Shown here piece after piece: positions 1 to 5,332 of a stretch of 7,497 nt of DNA (positions are counted from its first letter, which is position 1; each line of letters opens with the position of its first letter). The position numbers were made by a program, and so were the translations under genes. The notes under the pieces are model-generated. The model searched no databases. It was not told the origin of the DNA and was given only the letters and a program-made list of their open reading frames with translations. The DNA is from Oscillospiraceae bacterium (GTDB taxonomy: Bacteria > Bacillota > Clostridia > Oscillospirales > Ruminococcaceae). The stretch spans positions 1 through 7,497 of the forward strand of contig JAGAEK010000007.1 of NCBI GenBank assembly GCA_017828835.1. The letters are read 5' to 3'.

Positions 1-604
1 TATTATTATCACTCATTTTTATGTAATTTGCAAGTCGGCGCATAACGTTGTCGGACGACGTATATACGGCGTGGAGATCGGTCTCTATCCTCAATCTGCC
101 GCCGTTTGCTCCATCATACTTTTCTTTGGTAAGTAACCCCTCCCGAAACCTTCTCAAGTCTTCGAGCTCGCCGTCATAAAAATCGGAAACCGGTCGTCCG
201 TAGTTGCATTTTATGCCGCTCTCAAGTATCGCTCTGCAGACTCCCTCTGGAAACATATATGAATCCGTGAACGAAGTTACGCCTCCCGCAAGCATTTCGG
301 CGATTCCCAAAAGTGTGCCCGCGTAAGCCGCTTCGTCGTCCATTTTGTCCTCAAACGGAAATATCTTCGTAAACAGCCATTCTTCAAGATCAAGTCCGTC
401 GCCGTACCCTCTCATCAAGGTCATCGCGGCATGACAATGGGTGTTCACGAGTCCCGGTATGAGCAGCTTGTTTTTCCCGTCGTATACCTCGCCCTCGGGT
501 TCAATTCCATTTCCGATCTTCGCTATCTTCTCGCCTTTGACCGATACGTCTCCGCATCTGACGGAAAAATCTTCGTCAACGTACTTTATGTTCTTAAACA
601 GCAT
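1..604 (-). CDS. mtaD: MTA/SAH deaminase-type amidohydrolase, N-terminal 201 residues (cut by window edge)
   Basis: Probable zinc hydrolase of the amidohydrolase superfamily that deaminates 5'-methylthioadenosine and/or S-adenosylhomocysteine to the inosine forms, in the cytosol. The visible part begins with the small beta-sandwich segment (about residues 1-50, ending LLIPGLVNTH), then the metal-binding H56-x-H58 in NTHCHAAMTLMRG. It continues with LDLEEWLFTKIFPFEDK (71-87; E85 sits where the family has a substrate-binding Glu), AEMLAGGVTSFTD (102-114) and H178 in a strand matching the family's GPHSPY region. The remaining metal ligands lie beyond the left edge; family members are about 410-440 residues. 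The ATG at 602-604 overlaps the end of the PNP gene by 11 nt, with a modest GAAAG six bases upstream, so it is probably translationally coupled. The LxxEEWLF-K-xPxED pattern resembles MTA/SAH deaminases more than guanine or cytosine deaminases, but exact substrate is inferred. Other amidohydrolases (SsnA-like) remain possible. Confidence 0.85.
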   Translation of the reverse strand, partial: MLFKNIKYVDEDFSVRCGDVSVKGEKIAKIGNGIEPEGEVYDGKNKLLIPGLVNTHCHAAMTLMRGYGDGLDLEEWLFTKIFPFEDKMDDEAAYAGTLLGIAEMLAGGVTSFTDSYMFPEGVCRAILESGIKCNYGRPVSDFYDGELEDLRRFREGLLTKEKYDGANGGRLRIETDLHAVYTSSDNVMRRLANYIKMSDNN

Positions 605-1421
605 CTATATCTTTCACTATCCTTATAATAAGTTTTTTAAACCGCTCCGACATCTTCTTCGTTACGTCTATCACGTCGGCGTCCGAAAGCTTGTTTTTTG
701 AAATTCCCGCCGCCATATTTGTCACGCAGGAAATGCCGACCGTTTTTATCCCGCAGTAAGCCGCCGCTATCGCTTCCGGTACGCAGGACATTCCGACGAC
801 GTCTCCGCCGAGCAATGAAAACGCTCTGATCTCCGCCGGAGTTTCGTATTGCGGACCCGAGGCGAAAAAGTAGACTCCTTCATGCATACTTTCTCCCAAG
901 GCTTCCGCGCTCGCTTTTACCTTCTCGCGAAGCTCTTTGCTGTAGGCGTCGGACATATCGAAAAAACGATCTCCGAGCTCCGAGTCGCCGTTTCCCCTAA
1001 CCGGACTCTCCGCCGCTAACTTGATATGATCCTTTATAAGTACGAAATCACCTATGGCGTAGGCGGGATTTATCGCTCCGACCGCATTCGTTATCACGAG
1101 CTTTTCTATACCCGCAAATTTCATCGTTCCGATCACGTTTCCCATAACGTCGAAGCCGTGGCCCTCATAGTAATGATATCTTCCCGAAAAAAGCGCCGCA
1201 GGTACGCCGTCAAGCTTTCCGACGTAAAGCGCACCCTCGTGCGCTTTGTTGGTACACTTCGCAAAACCCGGTATATCCGTATATTTTATTTTTACCGGAG
1301 AGCTCAGCTGTTTCGTGAGCTCTCCCAATCCCGAACCGAGTATTATCGCGATCTTCGGCCGCAGATCGGTTTTTTTGCAAATATATTCCGCTCCGGCTCT
1401 GCATTTTTCTATATCTATCAT
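594..1421 (-). CDS. Purine nucleoside phosphorylase, trimeric (PNP/MTAP) family
   Basis: Cytosolic enzyme that splits purine nucleosides with phosphate into free base and (deoxy)ribose-1-phosphate for salvage. It is 275 residues, the normal length for trimeric PNPs. Motifs in order are: phosphate-binding GSGLG (29-33); GRYHYYEGH (80-88) with the phosphate-contacting His; TNAVGAIN (111-118) lining the base pocket; RFFDMSDAY (152-160); GPQYETPAE (189-197) with the base-binding Glu193; GMSCVPE (210-216); and CVTNMAAG (232-239) with Asn235. The Glu/Asn pair marks a 6-oxopurine specificity (inosine, guanosine). Oddities: LSDADV (245-250) has Asp247 where bacterial PNPs usually have LTHEEV or LSHDEV, whose His contacts the ribose 5'-OH, and TNAVGAIN replaces the usual TNAAGGxN. 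The ATG lies 3 nt after the stop of the zinc-ribbon gene, with GGAAGTGAG as SD at 1431-1439. The stop overlaps the following deaminase gene. It could act on 5'-methylthioinosine rather than, or as well as, inosine. Confidence 0.95.
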   Translation of the reverse strand: MIDIEKCRAGAEYICKKTDLRPKIAIILGSGLGELTKQLSSPVKIKYTDIPGFAKCTNKAHEGALYVGKLDGVPAALFSGRYHYYEGHGFDVMGNVIGTMKFAGIEKLVITNAVGAINPAYAIGDFVLIKDHIKLAAESPVRGNGDSELGDRFFDMSDAYSKELREKVKASAEALGESMHEGVYFFASGPQYETPAEIRAFSLLGGDVVGMSCVPEAIAAAYCGIKTVGISCVTNMAAGISKNKLSDADVIDVTKKMSERFKKLIIRIVKDIDAV

Positions 1422-1424
1422 CTC

Positions 1425-1790
1425 TTAAAACTCACTTCCGCATTTTGAACAGTAGGACGCGTCCTTGCCGTTTGCCGTCCCGCAATTCGGACAGGTCTTT
1501 AACTTTGCCGCTTCATTCGCTTTTTTCTTCAGGTTTTCCAGCTTTATATGCAGTCCGTCAAGCTCGGCTATACATATCCTTATTATGTCTTCGTCGTCTA
1601 TCTTGTTGTTCTTGTTGTAGTAGACGATCTCTCCGAGTTTTTGGTATTTCTGCTTTATCTCGCTGTTCACGTTCATTATGCTGATCTTGATCTTTGATCT
1701 GTCTATTAATTCGTTCGTCTTCTTTTCGGCTTTGCCCGCCGCTTTCTTCACTTCATCCCAAATCTCATTTACGTCTATTCTTTCGCTCAT
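1425..1790 (-). CDS. Small coiled-coil protein with C-terminal zinc ribbon, function unknown
   Basis: A 121-residue protein I do not recognise as a named family. Residues 1-95 are strongly charged, rich in Lys and Glu and probably helical; about 12-35 and 76-98 look capable of coiled-coil pairing. The C-terminus carries a four-cysteine zinc ribbon, CPNC-x10-CSKC (C100, C103, C114, C117), followed by GSEF and the stop. There is no signal peptide or membrane segment, so it should be cytosolic. Small proteins with this layout (helical region, then a ribbon of the zinc-ribbon/DUF type) are frequent in Clostridia and mostly uncharacterised; binding to nucleic acid or a protein partner is a guess. 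It has the strongest ribosome binding site in the window (AAGGAGG, 8 nt spacing) and follows the only sizeable gap of the operon (31 nt, AT-rich), so it may be expressed more strongly than its neighbours. PNP starts 3 nt after its stop. Confidence 0.85.
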   Translation of the reverse strand: MSERIDVNEIWDEVKKAAGKAEKKTNELIDRSKIKISIMNVNSEIKQKYQKLGEIVYYNKNNKIDDEDIIRICIAELDGLHIKLENLKKKANEAAKLKTCPNCGTANGKDASYCSKCGSEF

Positions 1791-1798
1791 AACTTTTT

Positions 1799-1805
1799 CC
1801 TCCTT
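1799..1805 (-). promoter_or_regulatory. Strong Shine-Dalgarno for the zinc-ribbon gene
   Basis: Read on the minus strand, AAGGAGG stands 8 nt before the ATG at 1788-1790. It lies in the 31-nt AT-rich gap after the kinase stop and fixes the start of the zinc-ribbon protein. I saw no convincing -35/-10 pair in this gap. Confidence 0.9.
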
Positions 1806-1818
1806 ATATATTTTTGTT
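1802..1818. repeat. 17-nt direct repeat, copy 1 (intergenic)
   Basis: CCTTATATATTTTTGTT on the plus strand. An identical 17-mer occurs 230 bp away at 2032-2048. This copy covers the untranslated leader and part of the SD of the zinc-ribbon gene. The word is AT-rich and simple, so chance is a real possibility. Confidence 0.5.
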
Positions 1819-1821
1819 GTT

Positions 1822-2745
1822 TTATATAAACTCTCTCAATAACGACTCGCTCGGCATCAATTCCGCCGAAATATCGTAAAACATATCAAGTACGCTCGCG
1901 ATCCTGCGGTATACGGCGGAATATTTTCCCTTCTTGCCCTGATTGTATATCGGGAAAAAATAATTATGGAATATATTCGGCTCGTAATCGTGCGTCGTGT
2001 TGATAACGTAGTCCGCAAGGTCTATATAGGGCCTTATATATTTTTGTTCGCCCTCTATGACGCCTTTCCACATATCCATAGTGTTATCCAATGAGGACGA
2101 GCGGTAATGATAATCCCTTACCATCCGCCTTATCATCCTGATATCGTCCGCCGACATCAGCGTTTTGTTCTCATATTTGAATTCCGTGGTCGTTTCGATA
2201 TAAACGTTCATAAACAGTTCACTGTCGAAATTCCCCCTTATCACCGGATTCAGGGCGTGTATACCCTCGATTATAAGAAGGTCGTTTTCACCGACGGCGA
2301 TCGTATTAGCCCCGAGCGTTCTCTGTTTTTTGTTAAAATCATAAAGCGGAAACTCTGCTTTCCCTTCGGAGATCAGTTCCGCAAAACTGCTTTGAAGCAG
2401 ATCCAGATCAAGTCCGTTGACGGATTCGTAGTCTATCCTTCCGTCTTCCAGCTTCGGAAGCTTTTCAAAAGGAAGATAAAAATCGTCCAGCGACACTATA
2501 GGTGCGTTGACACCAAGATTCGCAAGTTTTTTTCTGATCTTGCCCGCCGTAGTCGTTTTTCCGGACGCGGACGGTCCGCAGATCATCATTATCCATTTTT
2601 CCTTTATATTTTCCTTCGCAGCTTCGGCAACCCGCTCTATCTCGGAATCGTATGCTTTCTCGGATTCTTCGATAAAGCTTTCAGGATAAAAATGCGCTTT
2701 ATAATTTACCTCTGAAATCTGTACCTCTCTGTTTCGAAGCTTCAT
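1822..2745 (-). CDS. Uridine kinase-like nucleoside kinase (P-loop), short form
   Basis: Cytosolic kinase of the phosphoribulokinase/uridine kinase family, expected to phosphorylate a nucleoside (probably uridine or cytidine) with ATP or GTP. Residues 1-52 are a charged leader. The kinase domain then shows Walker A GPSASGKTT (57-65), SLDDFY (85-90) with the acidic residues for substrate and Mg, LYDFNKKQR (134-142), the strand IIEGIHALNP (158-167), and the arginine-rich lid RMIRRMVRDYHYR (203-215), followed by the clade-typical MWKGVIEGEQKYIRP. It is 307 residues; many clostridial relatives are about 550 residues with an N-terminal TGS/tRNA-synthetase-like part, absent here. The ATG at 2743-2745 lies inside the end of hemZ (47-nt overlap, different frame) and is backed by a good SD, with no other in-frame ATG before the Walker A region. 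The substrate is inferred from family only; it might also be a pantothenate- or ribulose-type kinase, but the lid fits nucleoside kinases better. Confidence 0.88.
   Translation of the reverse strand: MKLRNREVQISEVNYKAHFYPESFIEESEKAYDSEIERVAEAAKENIKEKWIMMICGPSASGKTTTAGKIRKKLANLGVNAPIVSLDDFYLPFEKLPKLEDGRIDYESVNGLDLDLLQSSFAELISEGKAEFPLYDFNKKQRTLGANTIAVGENDLLIIEGIHALNPVIRGNFDSELFMNVYIETTTEFKYENKTLMSADDIRMIRRMVRDYHYRSSSLDNTMDMWKGVIEGEQKYIRPYIDLADYVINTTHDYEPNIFHNYFFPIYNQGKKGKYSAVYRRIASVLDMFYDISAELMPSESLLREFI
2032..2048. repeat. 17-nt direct repeat, copy 2 (inside kinase gene)
   Basis: CCTTATATATTTTTGTT, identical to 1802-1818. Here it encodes part of QKYIRP of the nucleoside kinase on the minus strand, so it is under coding constraint. 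Confidence 0.5.
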
Positions 2746-4207
2746 TTAAAAATTCCTCCGCCTTTCTTTTCCTCGATAGTATTTCGTCAAAACCCTCGAT
2801 ATATTCATACGGAAACTTATAGTTAAATATTCTCTCGATCCTGTCGCTCCACGGATCTTTCAGCTTCGTCGATCCGCCCGCGCCGACCGAAAAAACGGTG
2901 TGGGTCTCATCCATAATATATACGTTATACATCCCTTCGTAGCCGTCAAGCGAAAATCCTACGTTTTCAAGACTTCCGAGAGTGTTTTTCTGACGGTAAA
3001 GATAATAGGGTCCGTAACCCGCAGACTCGAGCTTCGGTTTTGCAACGTCAAGCATCTTCGCCGCGATCCTGCCTCCGTTCAAAAACAACTCTCCTCCGTT
3101 TTCCGAAAAATCGGCAGACCGCTTTATCGACAAAGTGTGTACCGTTATATTTTCAGGTCTTAACGACGTCAGTACGTCCATCGTATTTTCAAAACTCTCG
3201 ACACTTTCTTCAGGTAATCCCGCGATCACGTCGGTGTTGATGCTTCTGAATCCGACCTTTCTCGCAAGCTCGTAGCCTTCGAGCATCTGCCGCGACGTGT
3301 GTTTTCTGCCGATGAGTTCGAGTATTTTGTCGTTCATCGTCTGAGGGTTTATGCTTATCCTGTCCGCTCCGCAGCTCTTTATCGTCTCGAGTTTTTCAAG
3401 AGTTACGGTGTCCGGTCTTCCGGCTTCGACGGTAAACTCTTTCACTGCGCTCATATCAAAGCTCGTATCTACCTCTCTCATTATCCTTTCAAGCTCTTTC
3501 GCGCTCAGCGTCGTAGGCGTTCCTCCGCCGACGTATACCGTTTCCAAACGCAGCCCCAATCTCTTCGCGATCTCTCCGGTATATTTTATCTCCCGCAGCA
3601 ACGCGTCGACGTAATCGGGTATCAGCTTTTTCGCGCGCTCTATCGAATGAGATACGAAAGAGCAGTATTTGCACCTTGTAGGGCAAAAAGGTATCCCGAT
3701 ATAAAGACTGAACGATTCTTTCGTCGATTGCTTTATTATCGCCGTTTCGCGTCTCTCAGTTTCGAGCAAAAGCTTTGCTTTTTTCTCCGAAACAAGATAT
3801 TTATCGCAAAAAAACGATATTATCTCCCCGTCACTCAGTCCTTCCTCTTTCAGCTTTCTCGCTATTTTCACGGGCCTTATTCCTGTGAGCGCGCCCCACG
3901 GCGGAGTCGTTTCCAATATCTTCGAAAACAGTCTGTAGGCCCCGACTCCGATCCTTCTTTCGCATTCTTCGTCGCTCGCCTCTTCAGCCCTTATCTCACC
4001 GCTCAAATTCTCCTTTTTGCCGTTCATCGAAAGTTCAAGGTATATCTTCGTTTCTTGCGGTGTCTTTTCGACCTCGGCCAAAAGATATCTTTCGCTGTTT
4101 TCGCTCTTTTCCTTGACCGTTACTATCTTCTCGGGCCCTATGAATATCCTGCAGACCGATTCGGTCTCGTATATAAAATCGTGCCCTTTTATAACTAATT
4201 CCATCAT
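2699..4207 (-). CDS. hemZ: HemZ-type oxygen-independent coproporphyrinogen III dehydrogenase (radical SAM)
   Basis: Radical SAM enzyme that in Bacillus HemZ is linked to oxygen-independent conversion of coproporphyrinogen III to protoporphyrinogen IX, a heme biosynthesis step. It is 502 residues, the usual HemZ length. Residues 1-155 form the HemZ-specific N-terminal region, including WGALTGIRPVKIA (104-116). The radical SAM core starts at YIGIPFCPTRCKYCSF (169-184), with the 4Fe-4S cysteines C175, C179 and C182, followed by GGGTPTTLS (227-235) for SAM binding, SINPQTMND, DVIAGLPEES and, near the C-terminus, SVGAGGSTKL. The fourth Cys of E. coli HemN is replaced by Phe184, as usual in HemZ and HemW. 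It starts ATGATG, 3 nt after the stop of the MBL gene; no good SD is visible, so translation is probably coupled. No other heme gene lies in the window, so the substrate in this organism is not proven. Confidence 0.93.
   Translation of the reverse strand: MMELVIKGHDFIYETESVCRIFIGPEKIVTVKEKSENSERYLLAEVEKTPQETKIYLELSMNGKKENLSGEIRAEEASDEECERRIGVGAYRLFSKILETTPPWGALTGIRPVKIARKLKEEGLSDGEIISFFCDKYLVSEKKAKLLLETERRETAIIKQSTKESFSLYIGIPFCPTRCKYCSFVSHSIERAKKLIPDYVDALLREIKYTGEIAKRLGLRLETVYVGGGTPTTLSAKELERIMREVDTSFDMSAVKEFTVEAGRPDTVTLEKLETIKSCGADRISINPQTMNDKILELIGRKHTSRQMLEGYELARKVGFRSINTDVIAGLPEESVESFENTMDVLTSLRPENITVHTLSIKRSADFSENGGELFLNGGRIAAKMLDVAKPKLESAGYGPYYLYRQKNTLGSLENVGFSLDGYEGMYNVYIMDETHTVFSVGAGGSTKLKDPWSDRIERIFNYKFPYEYIEGFDEILSRKRKAEEFLNEASKQRGTDFRGKL
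2755..2760 (-). promoter_or_regulatory. Shine-Dalgarno for the nucleoside kinase, inside hemZ
   Basis: CGGAGG on the minus strand stands 9 nt before the kinase ATG at 2743-2745. It lies within the coding sequence of hemZ and is the reason for accepting a 47-nt gene overlap rather than a later start. Confidence 0.85.
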
Positions 4208-4210
4208 AAT

Positions 4211-4846
4211 CTACCGTATCTTGCCTGCCTCTGACATATAGTAATTATTCTCTTTTTCAAAAAACAACGTCGTTTCCTCTCCGTGTCCCGGATATACTTT
4301 GTAATCCTCGGATATTTTCGACAGCTTTTCGAGCGACAGCATCATATCCGACGCGCTTCCTCTTACAAAGTCCGTCCTCCCGATACTCCCGCAAAAAAGA
4401 GTGTCTCCGGTAAACGCGGCGTCTTCACAAAAATATACGACGGATCCCTCAGAATGTCCCGGCGTGTGCATCACTTTGAACTCCATATTTCCGACCGTTA
4501 TTACGTCGCCGTCTTTTAATATGCTTTCGCCGTCCATCTCAGGTCTTTCATATCTCATGTCCCGCCCGAAATATATCTCAGGATGGTTCACTATCTCAAC
4601 GTCAAGCCCGTGAATATATACTTTTATTCCGTATTCGTCCGCCAATTCCTTTGCCGCGGCGATATGATCAAAGTGTCCGTGCGTCAGCAGTATCTTCTTC
4701 GGCGTTACTCCCGCCTCGTTTATCTCGCTTATTATCTTTCCGGCGTTCCCGCCCGGATCTATTATTGCCGCTTCTTTCGTATCATCGTAAACTATATAGC
4801 AGTTTGCCTCCAATATCCCTACCGTAAGTTTCTTTATATATATCAT
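4211..4846 (-). CDS. MBL-fold metallohydrolase (glyoxalase II-like)
   Basis: Cytosolic metal hydrolase of the metallo-beta-lactamase fold, glyoxalase II-like branch, probably cleaving a thioester or similar substrate that I cannot specify. Numbered from the chosen ATG it is 211 residues: THGHFDHI gives H56, H58, D60 and H61; TPGH gives H131; FTGDTLF gives the bridging D148; YPGHG gives H188. GSIGRTD after the bridging Asp is typical of this branch. It lacks the C-terminal helical domain that binds glutathione in true GloB (about 250 residues), so it is unlikely to be a classical glyoxalase II. Start choice: a GTG at 4853-4855 extends the frame by three codons, but the SD (AAGG at 4856-4859) would touch that GTG, whereas it stands 9 nt before the ATG at 4844-4846. 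It lies 17 nt after dtd and 3 nt before hemZ, an arrangement common beside rel-dtd in Clostridia. Confidence 0.93.
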   Translation of the reverse strand: MIYIKKLTVGILEANCYIVYDDTKEAAIIDPGGNAGKIISEINEAGVTPKKILLTHGHFDHIAAAKELADEYGIKVYIHGLDVEIVNHPEIYFGRDMRYERPEMDGESILKDGDVITVGNMEFKVMHTPGHSEGSVVYFCEDAAFTGDTLFCGSIGRTDFVRGSASDMMLSLEKLSKISEDYKVYPGHGEETTLFFEKENNYYMSEAGKIR

Positions 4847-4854
4847 GTTACTCA

Positions 4855-4860
4855 CCCTTA
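4855..4860 (-). promoter_or_regulatory. Shine-Dalgarno that decides the MBL hydrolase start
   Basis: TAAGGG on the minus strand lies in the 17-nt gap after dtd. Its AAGG core is 9 nt from the ATG at 4844-4846 and directly abuts the competing GTG at 4853-4855, so the ATG is preferred. Confidence 0.8.
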
Positions 4861-4863
4861 CGT

Positions 4864-5316
4864 TTATTTCATGAGCTCTTCACTGTCAAGTATTATCGTT
4901 ACGGGACCGTCGTCGACCTGCGTTATCTTCATGTCCGCTCCGAAAACGCCGCTCGCAATATTTATTCCTTCGCTCTTTAAACATTCCTTGTAGATCTCTA
5001 TCAACCGCTCCGCTTTTTCAGGCCGCTCCGCGTTTATATATGACGGCCTGTTTCCGCTGCTCGCATCGGCACAAAGAGTGAAATTCGACACCACGAGTAT
5101 CTCTCCTCCGATATTCTTCACCGAAAGATTCATCTTTCCCTCTTCGTCTTCAAAAATGCGTAAATTCGCCGTCTTCTTTGCCAAAAACATCGCTTCTTTT
5201 TCGGTATCGCCGACCGCTGCTCCCAAAAGTACCGCAAGCCCTTTTCCTATCTCTCCGCTCGGCTCTCCGTCGGCAACGACTTTGGCTCTCTCAACTCTTT
5301 GTATTACCGCTTTCAT
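4864..5316 (-). CDS. dtd: D-aminoacyl-tRNA deacylase
   Basis: Homodimeric cytosolic proofreading enzyme that hydrolyses the ester bond of D-aminoacyl-tRNAs, and of glycyl-tRNA(Ala) mischarges, while rejecting L-aminoacyl-tRNAs. It is 150 residues, close to the usual 145-150. It begins with the family signature MKAVIQRVERAKV, has GLAVLLGAAVGDTEKEA (26-42), the region ILVVSNFTLCAD (73-84) and the Gly-cisPro motif DDGPVT (135-140; G137-P138), which faces the partner's active site. The family's SQFTLY motif reads SNFTLC here (Gln to Asn at 78, Tyr to Cys at 82), which is unusual but conservative; GNRPSY (88-93) is normal. The ATG has CGGAGA upstream with GGAG 9 nt away and follows the rel stop by 16 nt. 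A rel-dtd pair is widespread in Firmicutes, so cotranscription with rel is expected. Confidence 0.96.
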   Translation of the reverse strand: MKAVIQRVERAKVVADGEPSGEIGKGLAVLLGAAVGDTEKEAMFLAKKTANLRIFEDEEGKMNLSVKNIGGEILVVSNFTLCADASSGNRPSYINAERPEKAERLIEIYKECLKSEGINIASGVFGADMKITQVDDGPVTIILDSEELMK

Positions 5317-5332
5317 ATTATCAGTCTCCGAT

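Noticed and set aside
1026..1448. 140-codon open frame on the plus strand
   Set aside because: It is antisense to PNP, very rich in Arg and Tyr, and without a start signal; a shadow of the coding strand.
1821..1830. Small palindrome TTTATATAAA at the kinase stop
   Set aside because: It is only 10 nt, all A/T, with no GC stem and no U-run typical of a terminator.
1791..1860. Possible promoter in the AT-rich gap before the zinc-ribbon gene
   Set aside because: TATATA-like words exist, but no TTGACA-like box stands 16-18 nt upstream of one (TTGATG and TTGAGA are 23-26 nt away). Not strong enough to call.
2107..2715. 202-codon open frame on the plus strand
   Set aside because: It is antisense to the nucleoside kinase, with low-complexity composition and no recognisable motif.
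3299..4198. 299-codon open frame on the plus strand
   Set aside because: It lies wholly opposite hemZ, whose radical SAM motifs are clear. The protein is rich in Arg, Tyr, Phe and Ser as expected from a mirrored frame, shows no domain, and has no SD.
4853..4855. GTG as start of the MBL hydrolase
   Set aside because: The only SD directly touches it; the ATG three codons later has correct spacing.
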